A stretch of 64,000 bases of DNA from Strix aluco (Eukaryota; Chordata; Aves; Strigiformes; Strigidae). Position numbers and translations under genes: made by a program. The DNA lies in assembly GCF_031877795.1 (NCBI RefSeq), contig NC_133946.1, forward strand, positions 12,871,144 through 12,935,143, read 5' to 3'. Shown here one piece after another: positions 11,712-21,500 of the stretch. Below the pieces are notes generated by a model that was not told where the DNA came from, did not search any database, and worked only from the letters and a program-made list of their open reading frames with translations. Within the stretch, counting starts at the first letter, position 1; each line of letters opens with the position of its first letter.

Positions 11712-12869
11712 TGTGCAACTGATGAAGTTCAGAAGCTGAAATTTCAGGTAAACTGCTTATACTATATCAGTGTTACATTTATTAAACAAATCAAGTTCTG
11801 ATTTAGGTACTGTCTCTGTAGAATATCTTTATGGATAACTTATAACTTTAATAACTGAGAAACTCTTATTTCCACGCACATCAAATTTCAGCATCCTTAT
11901 TCTTTACTCCAAGGTGTTATATTAAATTCCTAATTATTTGGACTTGACTTTAAAATTCTGGAGAGATCAGGTAAACTAGTATGAGGACTAAAAGCCTGAA
12001 CAGATGCACAGCAAGGGTCTAATAAACCTCCAATTTGTCTACAGTTCTCTGGGGTCAGCCAGAGGAATTCAGCATAGTGATTTCTTTTTGCAGAAAGCCA
12101 GAAGGAATGGAGAAACAATACAAGTTGGCAGCTGAAAGTATTTTTTTAGGATTAAAGTGGAAGAGAAAGTAGGCAGAGGGTAAAGGACCTGCTACTGTAC
12201 ATACAAACAACAAAATGCTTAGAGATCCAGCATTGAAGTCGCTGAATTTTATAGTCCCATGAAAATTAACTGAAACATTAATACCATCAGCTACAAAAAG
12301 ATTACAGATACATATATATGTCATATCATTAATTTGAACTGTGGAATCTGATCCTTCAGGAGAGTTAAGTATCCAGGGAGTCTCATTAGTGGAACTGCTC
12401 ATGTTTAAAGGGCATGAGCTTGGCCATAAGCTGCAGCGGGAAGTTGCTCAGTGGTACTTTTCCCCTGCAGGAAACAGGAGATAATTCAGAGTACCTGACT
12501 GCCCCCTGACAAAGGCAGCTAGCTGGTGTTTAGCCCAGGTAAGAGCCTGCAAAGAGACAGGACTCGAAGGGGTAATGCTTTGTGTGCCTATACTGAACAT
12601 GGGACACACATTCAAGCACCTTCCTGAGTTGGGGTCCTAGACAGTGAATTTCACTGGCATTTTATTTCTTTATCAGAATAATAAAAGTACAGATAGCAGA
12701 GATGTGTTGTGAGTCAGCTGCTCTAAAATCAGTGCCAGCCCACAGAAGCTCATGTACATCCATATTTATACCACATGGATCATGCTCTCTGTGGTCAAGA
12801 ATGTGACATGGATGTTCTGTCTGAGGATAATATAAAAGAAGCTGCCATCACAAAGACTAAATTATGTAT
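11712..12869. other. Convergent C11orf16/AKIP1 intergenic region
   Basis: Tail-to-tail interval between the two genes. It contains poly(A) signals for both directions: + strand AATAAA at 12680-12685, and - strand AATAAA (TTTATT on +) at 12661-12666 and 12870-12875. Depending on site choice, the two 3' UTRs may abut or overlap. No repeat or coding exon was recognised. Confidence 0.5.
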
Positions 12870-12875
12870 TTTATT
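12870..12875 (-). terminator. AKIP1: Poly(A) signal of AKIP1
   Basis: TTTATT on the + strand, that is AATAAA on the minus strand, about 285 nt after the AKIP1 stop codon. Several other hexamers lie close by (one near 13123 on the minus strand), so this is the best guess for the main 3' end and not a certainty. Confidence 0.45.
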
Positions 12876-13158
12876 CCACTGATTTGTATCTTTCATTGTT
12901 AAAAGCATAAAAACCTGGAATTACACAGTCACATAATTGGATCTAAGGCATACAATGTACAAATATTTATAAAATCAGTGTACAAAGTGGGCTGCATATA
13001 ATTGCATTAAGTAGAAAAAAAATGTACAGGCATAAAAAGGGAGTCCCAAAGAGGAGGATACTATTAAAGTGCTAACAATAAAAAGATATACATAGTTCAT
13101 TACATGCATTAAAACAGCCTCGTATTTTATTCCTGTGATTGCCAAGAAACAACAAACA

Positions 13159-16100
13159 TCATAGAACAAAAGTTAAATTAACACTTTGTCCTGCATTGAC
13201 ATCTACCACATGGGTTTGTTGCACCATGTCCTCTGAGGTTGCTGTGACAGAATAGGTGCCAGGAGAAACTTCAATGTAGATGTCTTCGGAAGCTTGTCTG
13301 GTCTTTAGGGGGAAAAAAAACAAGTTTCATTACTATTTAGTCATCTTAGATTTCCCACAGAAATAAAAATTTTGAATTTGGATAAAAAAAAATTACATTT
13401 CAGCTAGATAAATGTACTAACATTTTTCAAAATATACAGGCAGCATGGACAAAACTGTAAAACATTTCTGTCAGTGCAAAAATTAGCAAGTGCTATACTC
13501 AAAGTATTTCATCTAATATTTCAATCAATGGAAATAATCAACATGCTGTAATCTCTGCCTCACAGAACTGAAAGTTACCAACCTAAATGGTTTTGAACAT
13601 AAACCTGGAAAACATCCATACAACAAGGGTGCTCTGCCTAATTTGTACTGTGGTACAGATTCCATGTTTCTCATCTTTTGTGACTTAGAAGTTCCCGAAA
13701 TTGATTTGGTGAGGTGTTAGGCTTTGAAAAATAAAAAAAGTTTTCTTTTCCTTGAAGAACAGAAGTCTTCAGAGAGACTGTAAGAGGGCCAAGCATAACT
13801 GGCTAAGCAACTGCTGCGTGCCTTGCTGCATGCCTTTCCTCAGCACAGGGAGTGTCAGGAGCACAAATGAGGTGAGACTGGAGAACTGCTGGATTATTGC
13901 TGCTGATGCAATTCACAAGAGCCTAAAGATTAATCACGGTGTTTGACATTCTGTACCAGTCCAAAATATGAAGTAGACTCTTAACTGGTTATGTGCCAGA
14001 ATGACACAATCTGGTTTGTAATTAATTGTGCAAGTCTCTGTATGCCCACCTATACATACGTTAGGATTGTGAATGCACCAGTGGTAAATCTTCTGTGCCG
14101 TCACAAAGTCTCCATACCCGATCACAAATTTTAACCAGTTTGATGCAAAATGATAAAGAAATGCTATATCTCAATTTAAAAACAAAGTATCCTATAAACT
14201 TACATGTTGCTGGCAAGTTTTAGCTTGACTGGGTGCTACAGAGGCTTCAGTTCTCTGTAAAGAAAAATATACTGTTTTCTAATGATACAACACAAAGGCA
14301 AATTCAGCCCCCGAAAGAAGGATGCTTTATGTACATGAAATTTTCCCCTCCACAGAAGGACTGGTATGATACTGATTGGTGCCACCAGAAGTTACTCTGC
14401 CTCCCCCCTGACCCTGCAACAGAAGACTTGGATCAGTCCAGGTGTTCACATGCCTATGATGTCAAACCACATACATCAGTGTAAGCGAGTGTCACAGACA
14501 CTAGATAGGTAACAACTGTCCCGTGGTGAGGGACAGAATAACCTTTAATCAAAACCAAAACCACCTACTTACTTCCTCCTCTTCAGAGGACTCCAGCTCT
14601 CTTTCCTCTGCTTGCCTGCCATGGTATCTGCAGATGTGTTTGATTTCATGCTCTTTGCATCTAGAGGCTGCCATGAAGCTATAGTACTTCTGGACAACGA
14701 TAGAAACAGAATATTATGGAGAGAAGCATCAAAGCCATGCTCACAACTACTGTGGATTTACAATTAAAAGTGGAACTGCACAGCTATTGACCTTCTGTAT
14801 TAACTGGCTGGTTTGTTCTTGTGTGAGGATGAAAACAATGCCTGGATGTGCACAGGACATCTGCGTTCTGGTACAAAACTGTCAGCCGTGGTTTTAGATG
14901 CCTGTCTCCTGACACAATACATAGGGACTCCAACACCTCAGGACTGAATTCATGAAAATATCAGGAGGAATGCTCTGGAAACATCTACCTGGTCAGGAAG
15001 AAATGCTCTGGTGGATGTGTATGCAAGCTAGGTGCTTTGCAACCTAGCCAGTGAAGACTGGTTCTGCAGGGCATGGGCAGGAGCAGTGCTCTAAAAGCAG
15101 AACATGTTAATACTAAAAAATGAGTTGGTAAAGAAGCTGAAGTGTCTTCAAGGCTGGCACCAGTAGCATAGCAGTTTTGAGAATTGTATTTAAGCCCACA
15201 GCAGCCCTTTTCTGGCTCCACAGTAAAGGTACTTGAATCTTCCCCACTGCAGATTAAATATTTGAGTACAGCTCTGCTGCCATCTGCTGTCACCAGAGAA
15301 CTCCTCCCAGAGTTACCTTTTCGATCACGGGGACCAGAAGGTTCCAAAATATCTATTTAATTTCACTTCTATTTTCCTTGTCTCTGACTGTCAAGACTAA
15401 ACTTAACAAAAGTAAGGCCAATAGCAATTCTTATTTCCAAATCTACTGCTGTGCTTTATTCTTTGAGGTTATGCACACATCAACAGATCTGGTTGCTTGT
15501 ATTGTGGTTTACTGTGAAGCTATGTCCCAAAATACATGAAATACTCTGACCTATTGCATAATGCTTCACAGAGCATCTTTGTATCACAGGTGAGCTGGAT
15601 CCTTTTACGTGATGTCACTGAGCAAATAAATGAAATCAAACTTTTGGTAAGAAATATGGGTAAACTTTAGTCCCTTAGTAACTCTAAAGAACTCAAATCA
15701 TAATTTTAATCATTTGCCTAAATGGTTGTATTTGGCTGTGGATTTTTATTTGCACTTTGTAAACTTTACCCATGAACTTGTAGGTCTGAAAATTCCCCCC
15801 TCCCTCACCTTTTATGACTCTTCTCTACAGAAGATGGCTGAAACAGTATTGTCTTGGCTGATGCATAACTGTGGAAGCCACCCACTGCTTGTTCAAACTC
15901 TAATACTAACAGGACAGAGGATGAATCTCTATACACAGTTACATTTTTGTTTCATCTTGTGTAAAACTATTCTGCTAGAGTTGTTTTAGGATTAACTGGT
16001 TACTGTGTATGTAGTGCTTTGAAATGATAAAGGAGTTGCTTAAGAGCTAATCAGCTGTTGTGTGTTGAACTACTGTTTAACTTAATTGAAGACTTAGCCT

Positions 16101-17838
16101 CTGTTATTAACTCTGTAGACGAGGAGCTCCCTGCTGCATTATGATAACTGATTCTGAAGGGCATAGATGATGTAAACTGTGATGGGAGTTTTCAGAGACT
16201 ATAATGCAGTAGTCGGGCTGCAGGGCTTCATTCACAAGGACGAGCTGCAGAGATGATCATACCCTGCAGAGTAACGACACCCAGCAGCCAGAGCCAACAT
16301 GAAAGCTGTGGAGCTGTGCATCTGTGTGCCATACCTCTCCATTTCTACTTATCACAAATAAAGATGTGGTGCTGCTCAGAACTGAGCACACACTCCTTAT
16401 CCAGTAGCAACTTCCCAAATCCAGTTTGCTTAAACAACACGGGGGATGGTTAACTCTAAATTCAGAGCAAATGTGTGACACACAGCAATCTCTTTGCTTG
16501 AGATTCAGACTCTCCCTTACTTCTGCCACCCAGAGCATACCGACTCTATCAGCCAGCATAAACAGCTCATGGTGGCATGATGAAAACCAAGGGTTAACTC
16601 TGTTGTAAAGCTACTTCACAGCAGAGGTGCAGAGGTACCCACCAGCACTGGAAACAACTCTGTACATTGTGACACCTGACAACCCTGCCTGCAGTGGCTG
16701 ACACAATGTAATTTGTGATGTCATCTGACATTTCTGTCTCTCTAACCGTATTGCCTTTCCACCAAGAAGCGGAGGAACCCTCTGTTAAAATCCGTACTGG
16801 TACTGTCTATGGAAAACACTGATAGTGGTGCTTATCAACTCAGGGTAACACTGGTGAAATGTACCATGTAACTACCACATGATGGCAAATGCCCCAAATT
16901 TCTTAATCTAGGCTGGCATCACAGGCTCACTGGCTAAGCTCTTGCTGTGCAATGAGCAAAACTGAAGTCTAATTTCTGCAGTTTTAGCAAAAGTAGCGCA
17001 AACAGGCCTCTGCCAAGCACATCATAAACATTCTCCTTTGCACGGGCCTGGGGTTAAAACCTCACCTCGCATTCCTTTGTGGCTTGATTCATCAAGTTCA
17101 CGAGTGAAGTGAATGCTGCACTAAGACGTTCTGAATCTTCTTCCTGCAATTAAAGAAAATTTTTCTAACTCATAATGTGGTGCTAGTCGTTTAGAGGTAG
17201 AAACTGTCAACTTTAAACAGCAAAATACTCGCTAGTGCTGGAGGCTGTCCCGGGGGTGAAAGTCCCGTGCGGCCCCGCTGCAGCGCGCCCACCGGCCTTC
17301 CAACGCCCCCGACATGCACCAGGCACGGCCGGGGCACCTGCCGCAGCCAAGAGCTCACCGGTGGAGCGGCAGCCTCGCCCCGCCGTCCTGCAAAGCACCG
17401 GTAATGGAGCTGTAAGTGCCCTCGGCCGCTTCACGCTGGCCTTGACCAGATAAAACGCAGGGGAAGCAGCCAAGTGTGAAACCGCGCGATGTACTTTAAA
17501 ATGCCTCTGGCTCGTTAACGCACACATCCGGCCCAGCTCCCCGCACACACACGGATACACACACACTAGGCCTCTCACGGACACGAGCGATCCCGCCACC
17601 AGTTAAGGACGCGGCCCCTCGGCACTTCCTATTCATCCTGCTGCATTTCTGCCTCCGCCGCCGCCCCGCCTTGCCGCCGCCCGCCGCGCTGACCGGGCCC
17701 GAGGCCGGGAGCCGGCCCGCCGCCGCCCGCCGCACTGACCGGGCCCGAGGCCGGGAGCCGTCCCACCGGCCGCCGCCGCGCCCGCTCCAGCACGTCGCGC
17801 GCCAGCCCCGCCGTCCGCCCCGCGCGCGCCCGCTCCAT
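13159..17838 (-). CDS. AKIP1: AKIP1, A-kinase interacting protein 1, six coding exons
   Basis: Minus-strand join, in transcript order: 17838-17694, 17387-17359, 17143-17066, 14689-14573, 14254-14204, 13302-13159. This gives 187 aa (human 210). Landmarks: MERARAGRTAGLARDVLERA at the N-terminus matches the human SARLALEVLERAKRR helix; EEDSERLSAAFTSLVNLM (residues 59-76) matches TLSASFRTMAEFM; KYYSFMAAS and IKHICRYHGR (85-108) match KYYSSVPEE and VYRYHRGE; DIYIEVSPGTYSVTA with THVVDVNAGQSVNLTFVL at the C-terminus is nearly identical in pattern to human. AKIP1 (also BCA3) is known to bind the PKA catalytic subunit and NF-kB p65 and to influence their nuclear localisation and activity. The last four exons are certain. 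The choice of exon 1 donor and use of the 29-nt second exon rest on frame alone; see findings. The first ATG in frame was chosen; no upstream in-frame stop was seen within the few codons checked. Confidence 0.92.
14690..17065 (-). other. AKIP1: AKIP1 intron between the EEDSERL and KYYS exons
   Basis: A phase 0 intron of about 2.4 kb, donor GAG|GTGAGG and acceptor ATCGTTGTCCAG on the minus strand. It contains only chance ORFs (for example about 90-120 codons at 14985-15347 and 15714-15989) without recognisable motifs. No interspersed repeat was identified. Confidence 0.75.
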
Positions 17839-17859
17839 CCTGCCGCCGCGCCGCCACAG

Positions 17860-17871
17860 TGCGCATGCGCG
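17860..17871. promoter_or_regulatory. NRF1 binding site upstream of AKIP1
   Basis: TGCGCATGCGCG is an exact match to the NRF1 consensus YGCGCAYGCGCR and is palindromic at its core. It lies 22 bp upstream of the AKIP1 ATG, inside the CpG island. NRF1 sites of this form are common at TATA-less and bidirectional housekeeping promoters. Confidence 0.65.
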
Positions 17872-17898
17872 GCCGCCCCGCTCCCCCCTACGCCGCTG

Positions 17899-17912
17899 CC
17901 GTTAGGGGGCGC
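17899..17912 (+). promoter_or_regulatory. Candidate CTCF site in the AKIP1 island
   Basis: CCGTTAGGGGGCGC matches the CTCF core (CC-N3-AGGGGGC-R) with one weak position. It lies about 40 bp from the NRF1 site, between AKIP1 and the DENND2B side. Motif match only. Confidence 0.3.
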
Positions 17913-18250
17913 CACCGCCCCGCCGGTCCTGCGCTGCCCCGCCCCGCCCGGTAGCTCCGGGGCAGATCCCGCCGCGCGCCCGGTCCCGCCGAGAGGTCGG
18001 GGGGCTGCGTTTTCCCCTCACACCACCACTGTGGGGCGGGCCTGCCCCCTGCCCTGCGGTAAAGCCGCCGCCCCGGGCGGGGGAGGGGCGTCCGTCTCTG
18101 AGCTTCCCTCAGGGGCGCCGCTCCCGGTAACGACGAGTCCGTGAGGCGCCCGGGTGCAGCTCCGCGGCTGCTCCCGTCGGGCGGCAGCGGGGAGGAGCCC
18201 AGAGCAGCTGCGGGGTGCTGAGCCCCGGCGTGCCCGGGCAGCTTCGCCCC

Positions 18251-19924
18251 GCGGTCTCTAGTGGAAAGCGGTACTCCCGGGTTTGCTTTAAACTTACGAG
18301 GTACAAAATAACAGTTCTGGTACGTAGTGACGGTTGGCTGAGTGAAACAGGTATCGGTGAGGGGACAGAGTGCCTGCTCTCCAAAAGAAAGCCCTTTCAC
18401 TTTGGTTAGTGAAAAGAAAGCAGAAGGTGTTTTGGCCTACTGCAAGCAAGATTTACCAAACAAGATAATTTGCTCCCTGGAAGCTGCTTCTGGCCCAGGA
18501 GGGGTTTCCAGCAGGACAGCGCGTATGCATGAGGCCTGAGGCTGCGGTCCCTGCTCAGAGCTACCAGACTTGGAAAGTCACCGTGGCTACATGTAAATTA
18601 GAGCCCCTCTGGCTTTGCTAACCTCGTTTGCACCGAGGTGACAGTAAGAAGAGCAAAATAAGCACAGAAACTTTCTTGCAGTATGGCCACGGTTAACAAG
18701 TAGGCCCTGATTTTTCAAGTCTTTCATTCTTGGTTGTGTAGCTTTGCTAGCTGTAATCTCTTTGGCAAACAAGAAAAATAGTACTGTCACAGTTCACATT
18801 TTAGTATCATCTTTCAGTTGCTTAAGCAGAGCAGCAGCCAGCTACTGTAATAAACATGCCCTTCACAGGCTGCTTGTTGATTAAAACACATTGAAGGCCC
18901 CAATTCACTGTTCAAATGCATCTTAACTTTAGCTTGGGTGTCTTGTACTCAAAGAAAAATTTAGGCAGTTGCTGGGGTGCTTGAGGTCTGGGGGACTAAA
19001 TGGGGAGAAAAATAATATTTGATGAAAGCAGTGTTAGCATGTTTGAGGTGATTGCTTGATGTGCTGGAGAAGCAGCCAGAGCAGACTGCTTGCTGCTTAA
19101 CTGGAAGTTGAGCATCTTTCTTCAAGCATCATTCCTTGTTATCATTAGTCTCCTGGAGAGGCGGATGGGTTTGTTATCTTGCTGTGCTTGTGAAATATAC
19201 TTGAAAAGACCCTCCTATGTAGTTTTCATAATGGGGAAAGAAAATTGTATTCATTTTATGTTCCTGCCAGGTACTTGTAGTGGTAGCTTGTTGTTCAGGA
19301 GGTAAATTATTCCTTGTGTGTTGAAATTTAAACTCCCACCATTTTTTGAAGTTCGGTCACACAGTACTCCTTTTTGCAGCTGAGTAAATACATCTGTCCC
19401 AAGAAGGCTGACAGCTGAAATAGCTTTTGCTTTGAAACACACATTCACATCAGACTCCAGATGAGAGTTACCCTTATTTCCTGTACATTCACTCTTTTGA
19501 AATATGATGGAGGTTTGTGAAATGCTGGACATTTACACCAGATATCCTTGTTGTGTGGGATGATGGATAAGAATATCTCAAGACAATGTATCTTATTTTG
19601 TTGAAGAGGCGGCAAAGCCAAGAATAGTTTATTCTGAGTACTCAGCTCTGGGTTGAGAAGTATCCCTGTGTAGGAAAGCATTTGCCTAACACCGAGCGCC
19701 ATTTTGGTTCCATTTCATTCAATGGCAAGAAAGTAAGCATGTGTTTAAACTTCAGAAAAGGTGAATGCTGGAATTTGTATTTCTAGTTGCAGAATACGTG
19801 TCGCTCTTCGCTTTATTTTTCTTCCATTCCTATTATCATTTGGTTAATATATTGTGAAGTGACTTGTTTTATAAATGCTTACATAACACTTCAAGATTTA
19901 GGTCCAGTCTTTGTATTTTGCAGT
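18251..19924. other. Spacer between the AKIP1 and DENND2B CpG islands
   Basis: Composition returns to AT-rich between the two islands. No exon, repeat family or RNA gene was recognised. If DENND2B has a transcript starting at the AKIP1 island, this would be its first intron. Confidence 0.4.
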
Positions 19925-19928
19925 GATC

Positions 19929-20393
19929 ATGGTCTTGCTAACAGCTAGGATCCTGCCTCTTTTGTATGGTTTTTATATCAAACGTCTTGTGCGGGTTTCT
20001 CCTCTCTCGAACCAGCAGAAGCACGTGGACAGGCGTGGCATGGAGCTGGCCCTCATGATGCTGTTTGTGGCCTGTGTGCTTGATGGCTTGTGCCAGGTAG
20101 AGACCTTCCTCACCCTCCAGTACATGCGCTGCCCTGTGCGCTGGCCTGCGGGCACCCTGGCCTGCAGCGTCCCCCCGAGTGGGCTCCTCCGAGCGAGCAG
20201 GGCGTTACAAAACTGCCGTCAGCAGCTGGTCCTAGTAGGCTGGATCTGGTCCAAGGTACCCGGAATGAAGTTCAGAGGCGTACCGCTGCCTCCCTCTTTC
20301 TACACAGGTACTGTTACAACGGAGCTACCCCGGGGAGCTGGGAAAGCGCGGGCGCCCGCCGTCCCGGGGGCTCGCCCATCCCCGGCACCCTGA
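19929..20393 (+). other. Unexplained ORF with coding-like base use
   Basis: A 154-codon ORF from ATG at 19929. The middle part (about 19985-20165) has clear G/C preference at third positions, unlike the flanks, and encodes two hydrophobic stretches (MVLLTARILPLLYGFYI and LALMMLFVACVLDGL) separated by a basic segment. A splice acceptor-like TGTATTTTGCAG ends at 19922, and donor-like CAG|GTAGAG and CAG|GTACTG lie at about 20096 and 20308. I do not recognise the protein. The right end runs into the next CpG island, where open frames are cheap. It could be a genuine small gene or exon, a decayed coding fragment, or chance. Confidence 0.2.
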
Positions 20394-21500
20394 TGGAAAC
20401 CATCTGCTCGGCGCCGGGCGCAGGAAGCGCGCCGCTGCTCTCCTCCTTCCTTCCTTTCTTCCCCGCAAGCGGCTCCGCGTGGAGAGGAGCCCAGCACTCG
20501 TAGTTTTTTAAATAAAAAATAAGCCGTATCGCTCCTCTGGGGTAGAGGGAGGAGGACGGTTGGCAGTTCTCCCCTCCTCCTCCTCTGCCCATCGCATCTC
20601 CCCGCGGCCCGGCGCAGCCCCGGTAGGCTGCTCCCCTCCCTCCCGCCTGGCCAGGACCCGGGTTTGGGGCCGGGGGGGGGGGGCGCGGCGCCCACCCCTC
20701 CGCGGAGCCGGGGCCGAGCGCTGCCGACCGGAGCGGTGGCTCGGCCGCCCGGGGCTGCCCGGCCGCGGCGGGGCTGGAGCCCGGCCCTGGCTGCGCTGGG
20801 GGAGCAGGTTTCTTTGTTGGCTGCCGGGTGACTGGTTCCCATTAATCTCCCGCACTGGCCGTGGCCGTCTCCACTTCCTGCCTTTGCATACTTCTCTCTC
20901 CCTCGATTTCAGTCCCTTCCCTCCCCCTTCCCTCCCCCCTTTCTTTCTCTCCCTCTTCCCAGCTCCTCCAAAAAAGCTACAACCGCCCGGGCTGCGGGAC
21001 GGGGGCTGCGGGCGTCCAGCGGAGGGAGCGCATCCCGGCGCGCCTCGGTAAGGGCCGGGGAGCGGCGCCGCCGGGCCGGTGGTCGCCTCTGGGGACGCGG
21101 GCAGGGGAGCGGGGCTGGGGGGAAAAACGATTGACCGTGCTCCGGCTCGCCGTGCCCGCGCCCTGCGAGCCGCCCGCCTCCCGGGAGCGGAGTGGGGCGG
21201 GCCGGGGATGCGCGGCTGCGGCTGCGCCCCGGGCCCTGCGGCTCCCCGGAGCCCCCGCGGCAGCGGAGCCGCCGGTGGCCGCGCCGGTGCGGGGCGGCCC
21301 CGCGATCCCCGCCCGGGGGCAGCGCAGGTTGGCGCGGGGTCCTTGCGCACGGGCGGAGCGGGGAGTCGATCCTCCCGCGCCACCGCCGTGCCACCGCCGT
21401 GCCTGGCGGGACGTTTGTTCTCGGGTGCGTGGCGAGGGCAGGGGCATCCCGGAGGGACGGAGCCCAGGAGACCACCTCGGCGGGACCGGGTTGGCTGTAG
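20300..21500 (+). promoter_or_regulatory. DENND2B: CpG island, probable DENND2B promoter and first exon
   Basis: About 1.2 kb of dense CpG sequence with a 12-G run (20672-20683) and a long polypyrimidine tract (20880-20965). By synteny DENND2B (ST5) lies here, transcribed rightward and divergent from AKIP1. A strong donor, CCTCG|GTAAGG, at 21047/21048 marks the likely end of an untranslated first exon. Overlapping ORFs on both strands of up to about 290 codons reflect high GC content and share no motif with known proteins. Confidence 0.55.
20880..21047 (+). other. DENND2B: Candidate untranslated first exon of DENND2B
   Basis: The right boundary is the donor at 21047/21048 (CTCG|GTAAGG), the best + strand donor in the island. 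The left boundary is unknown and is set loosely at the pyrimidine-rich tract that often surrounds such start sites. No ATG-initiated frame here matches the DENND2B N-terminus (human begins MTMTANKNSS), so it would be leader only. Confidence 0.35.

Larger units (their letters stand above)
17250..18250. promoter_or_regulatory. AKIP1: CpG island promoter of AKIP1
   Basis: Sequence abruptly becomes GC-rich and CpG-dense across about 1 kb, covering AKIP1 exons 1 and 2 and the upstream flank, while both sides are AT-rich. It is TATA-less, as usual for this promoter class. In human the AKIP1 and ST5 starts are head to head and very close, so this island may also start rightward DENND2B transcripts. 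A donor-like CCCG|GTAACG at 18126/18127 on the + strand would fit such a first exon, but that is speculative. Confidence 0.75.

Noticed and set aside
17496..18400. ORFs of 130-170 codons in the AKIP1 CpG island on both strands
   Set aside because: Shadows of GC-rich composition. Only the short frame beginning at 17838 on the minus strand matches a known protein (AKIP1) and links to downstream exons in phase.
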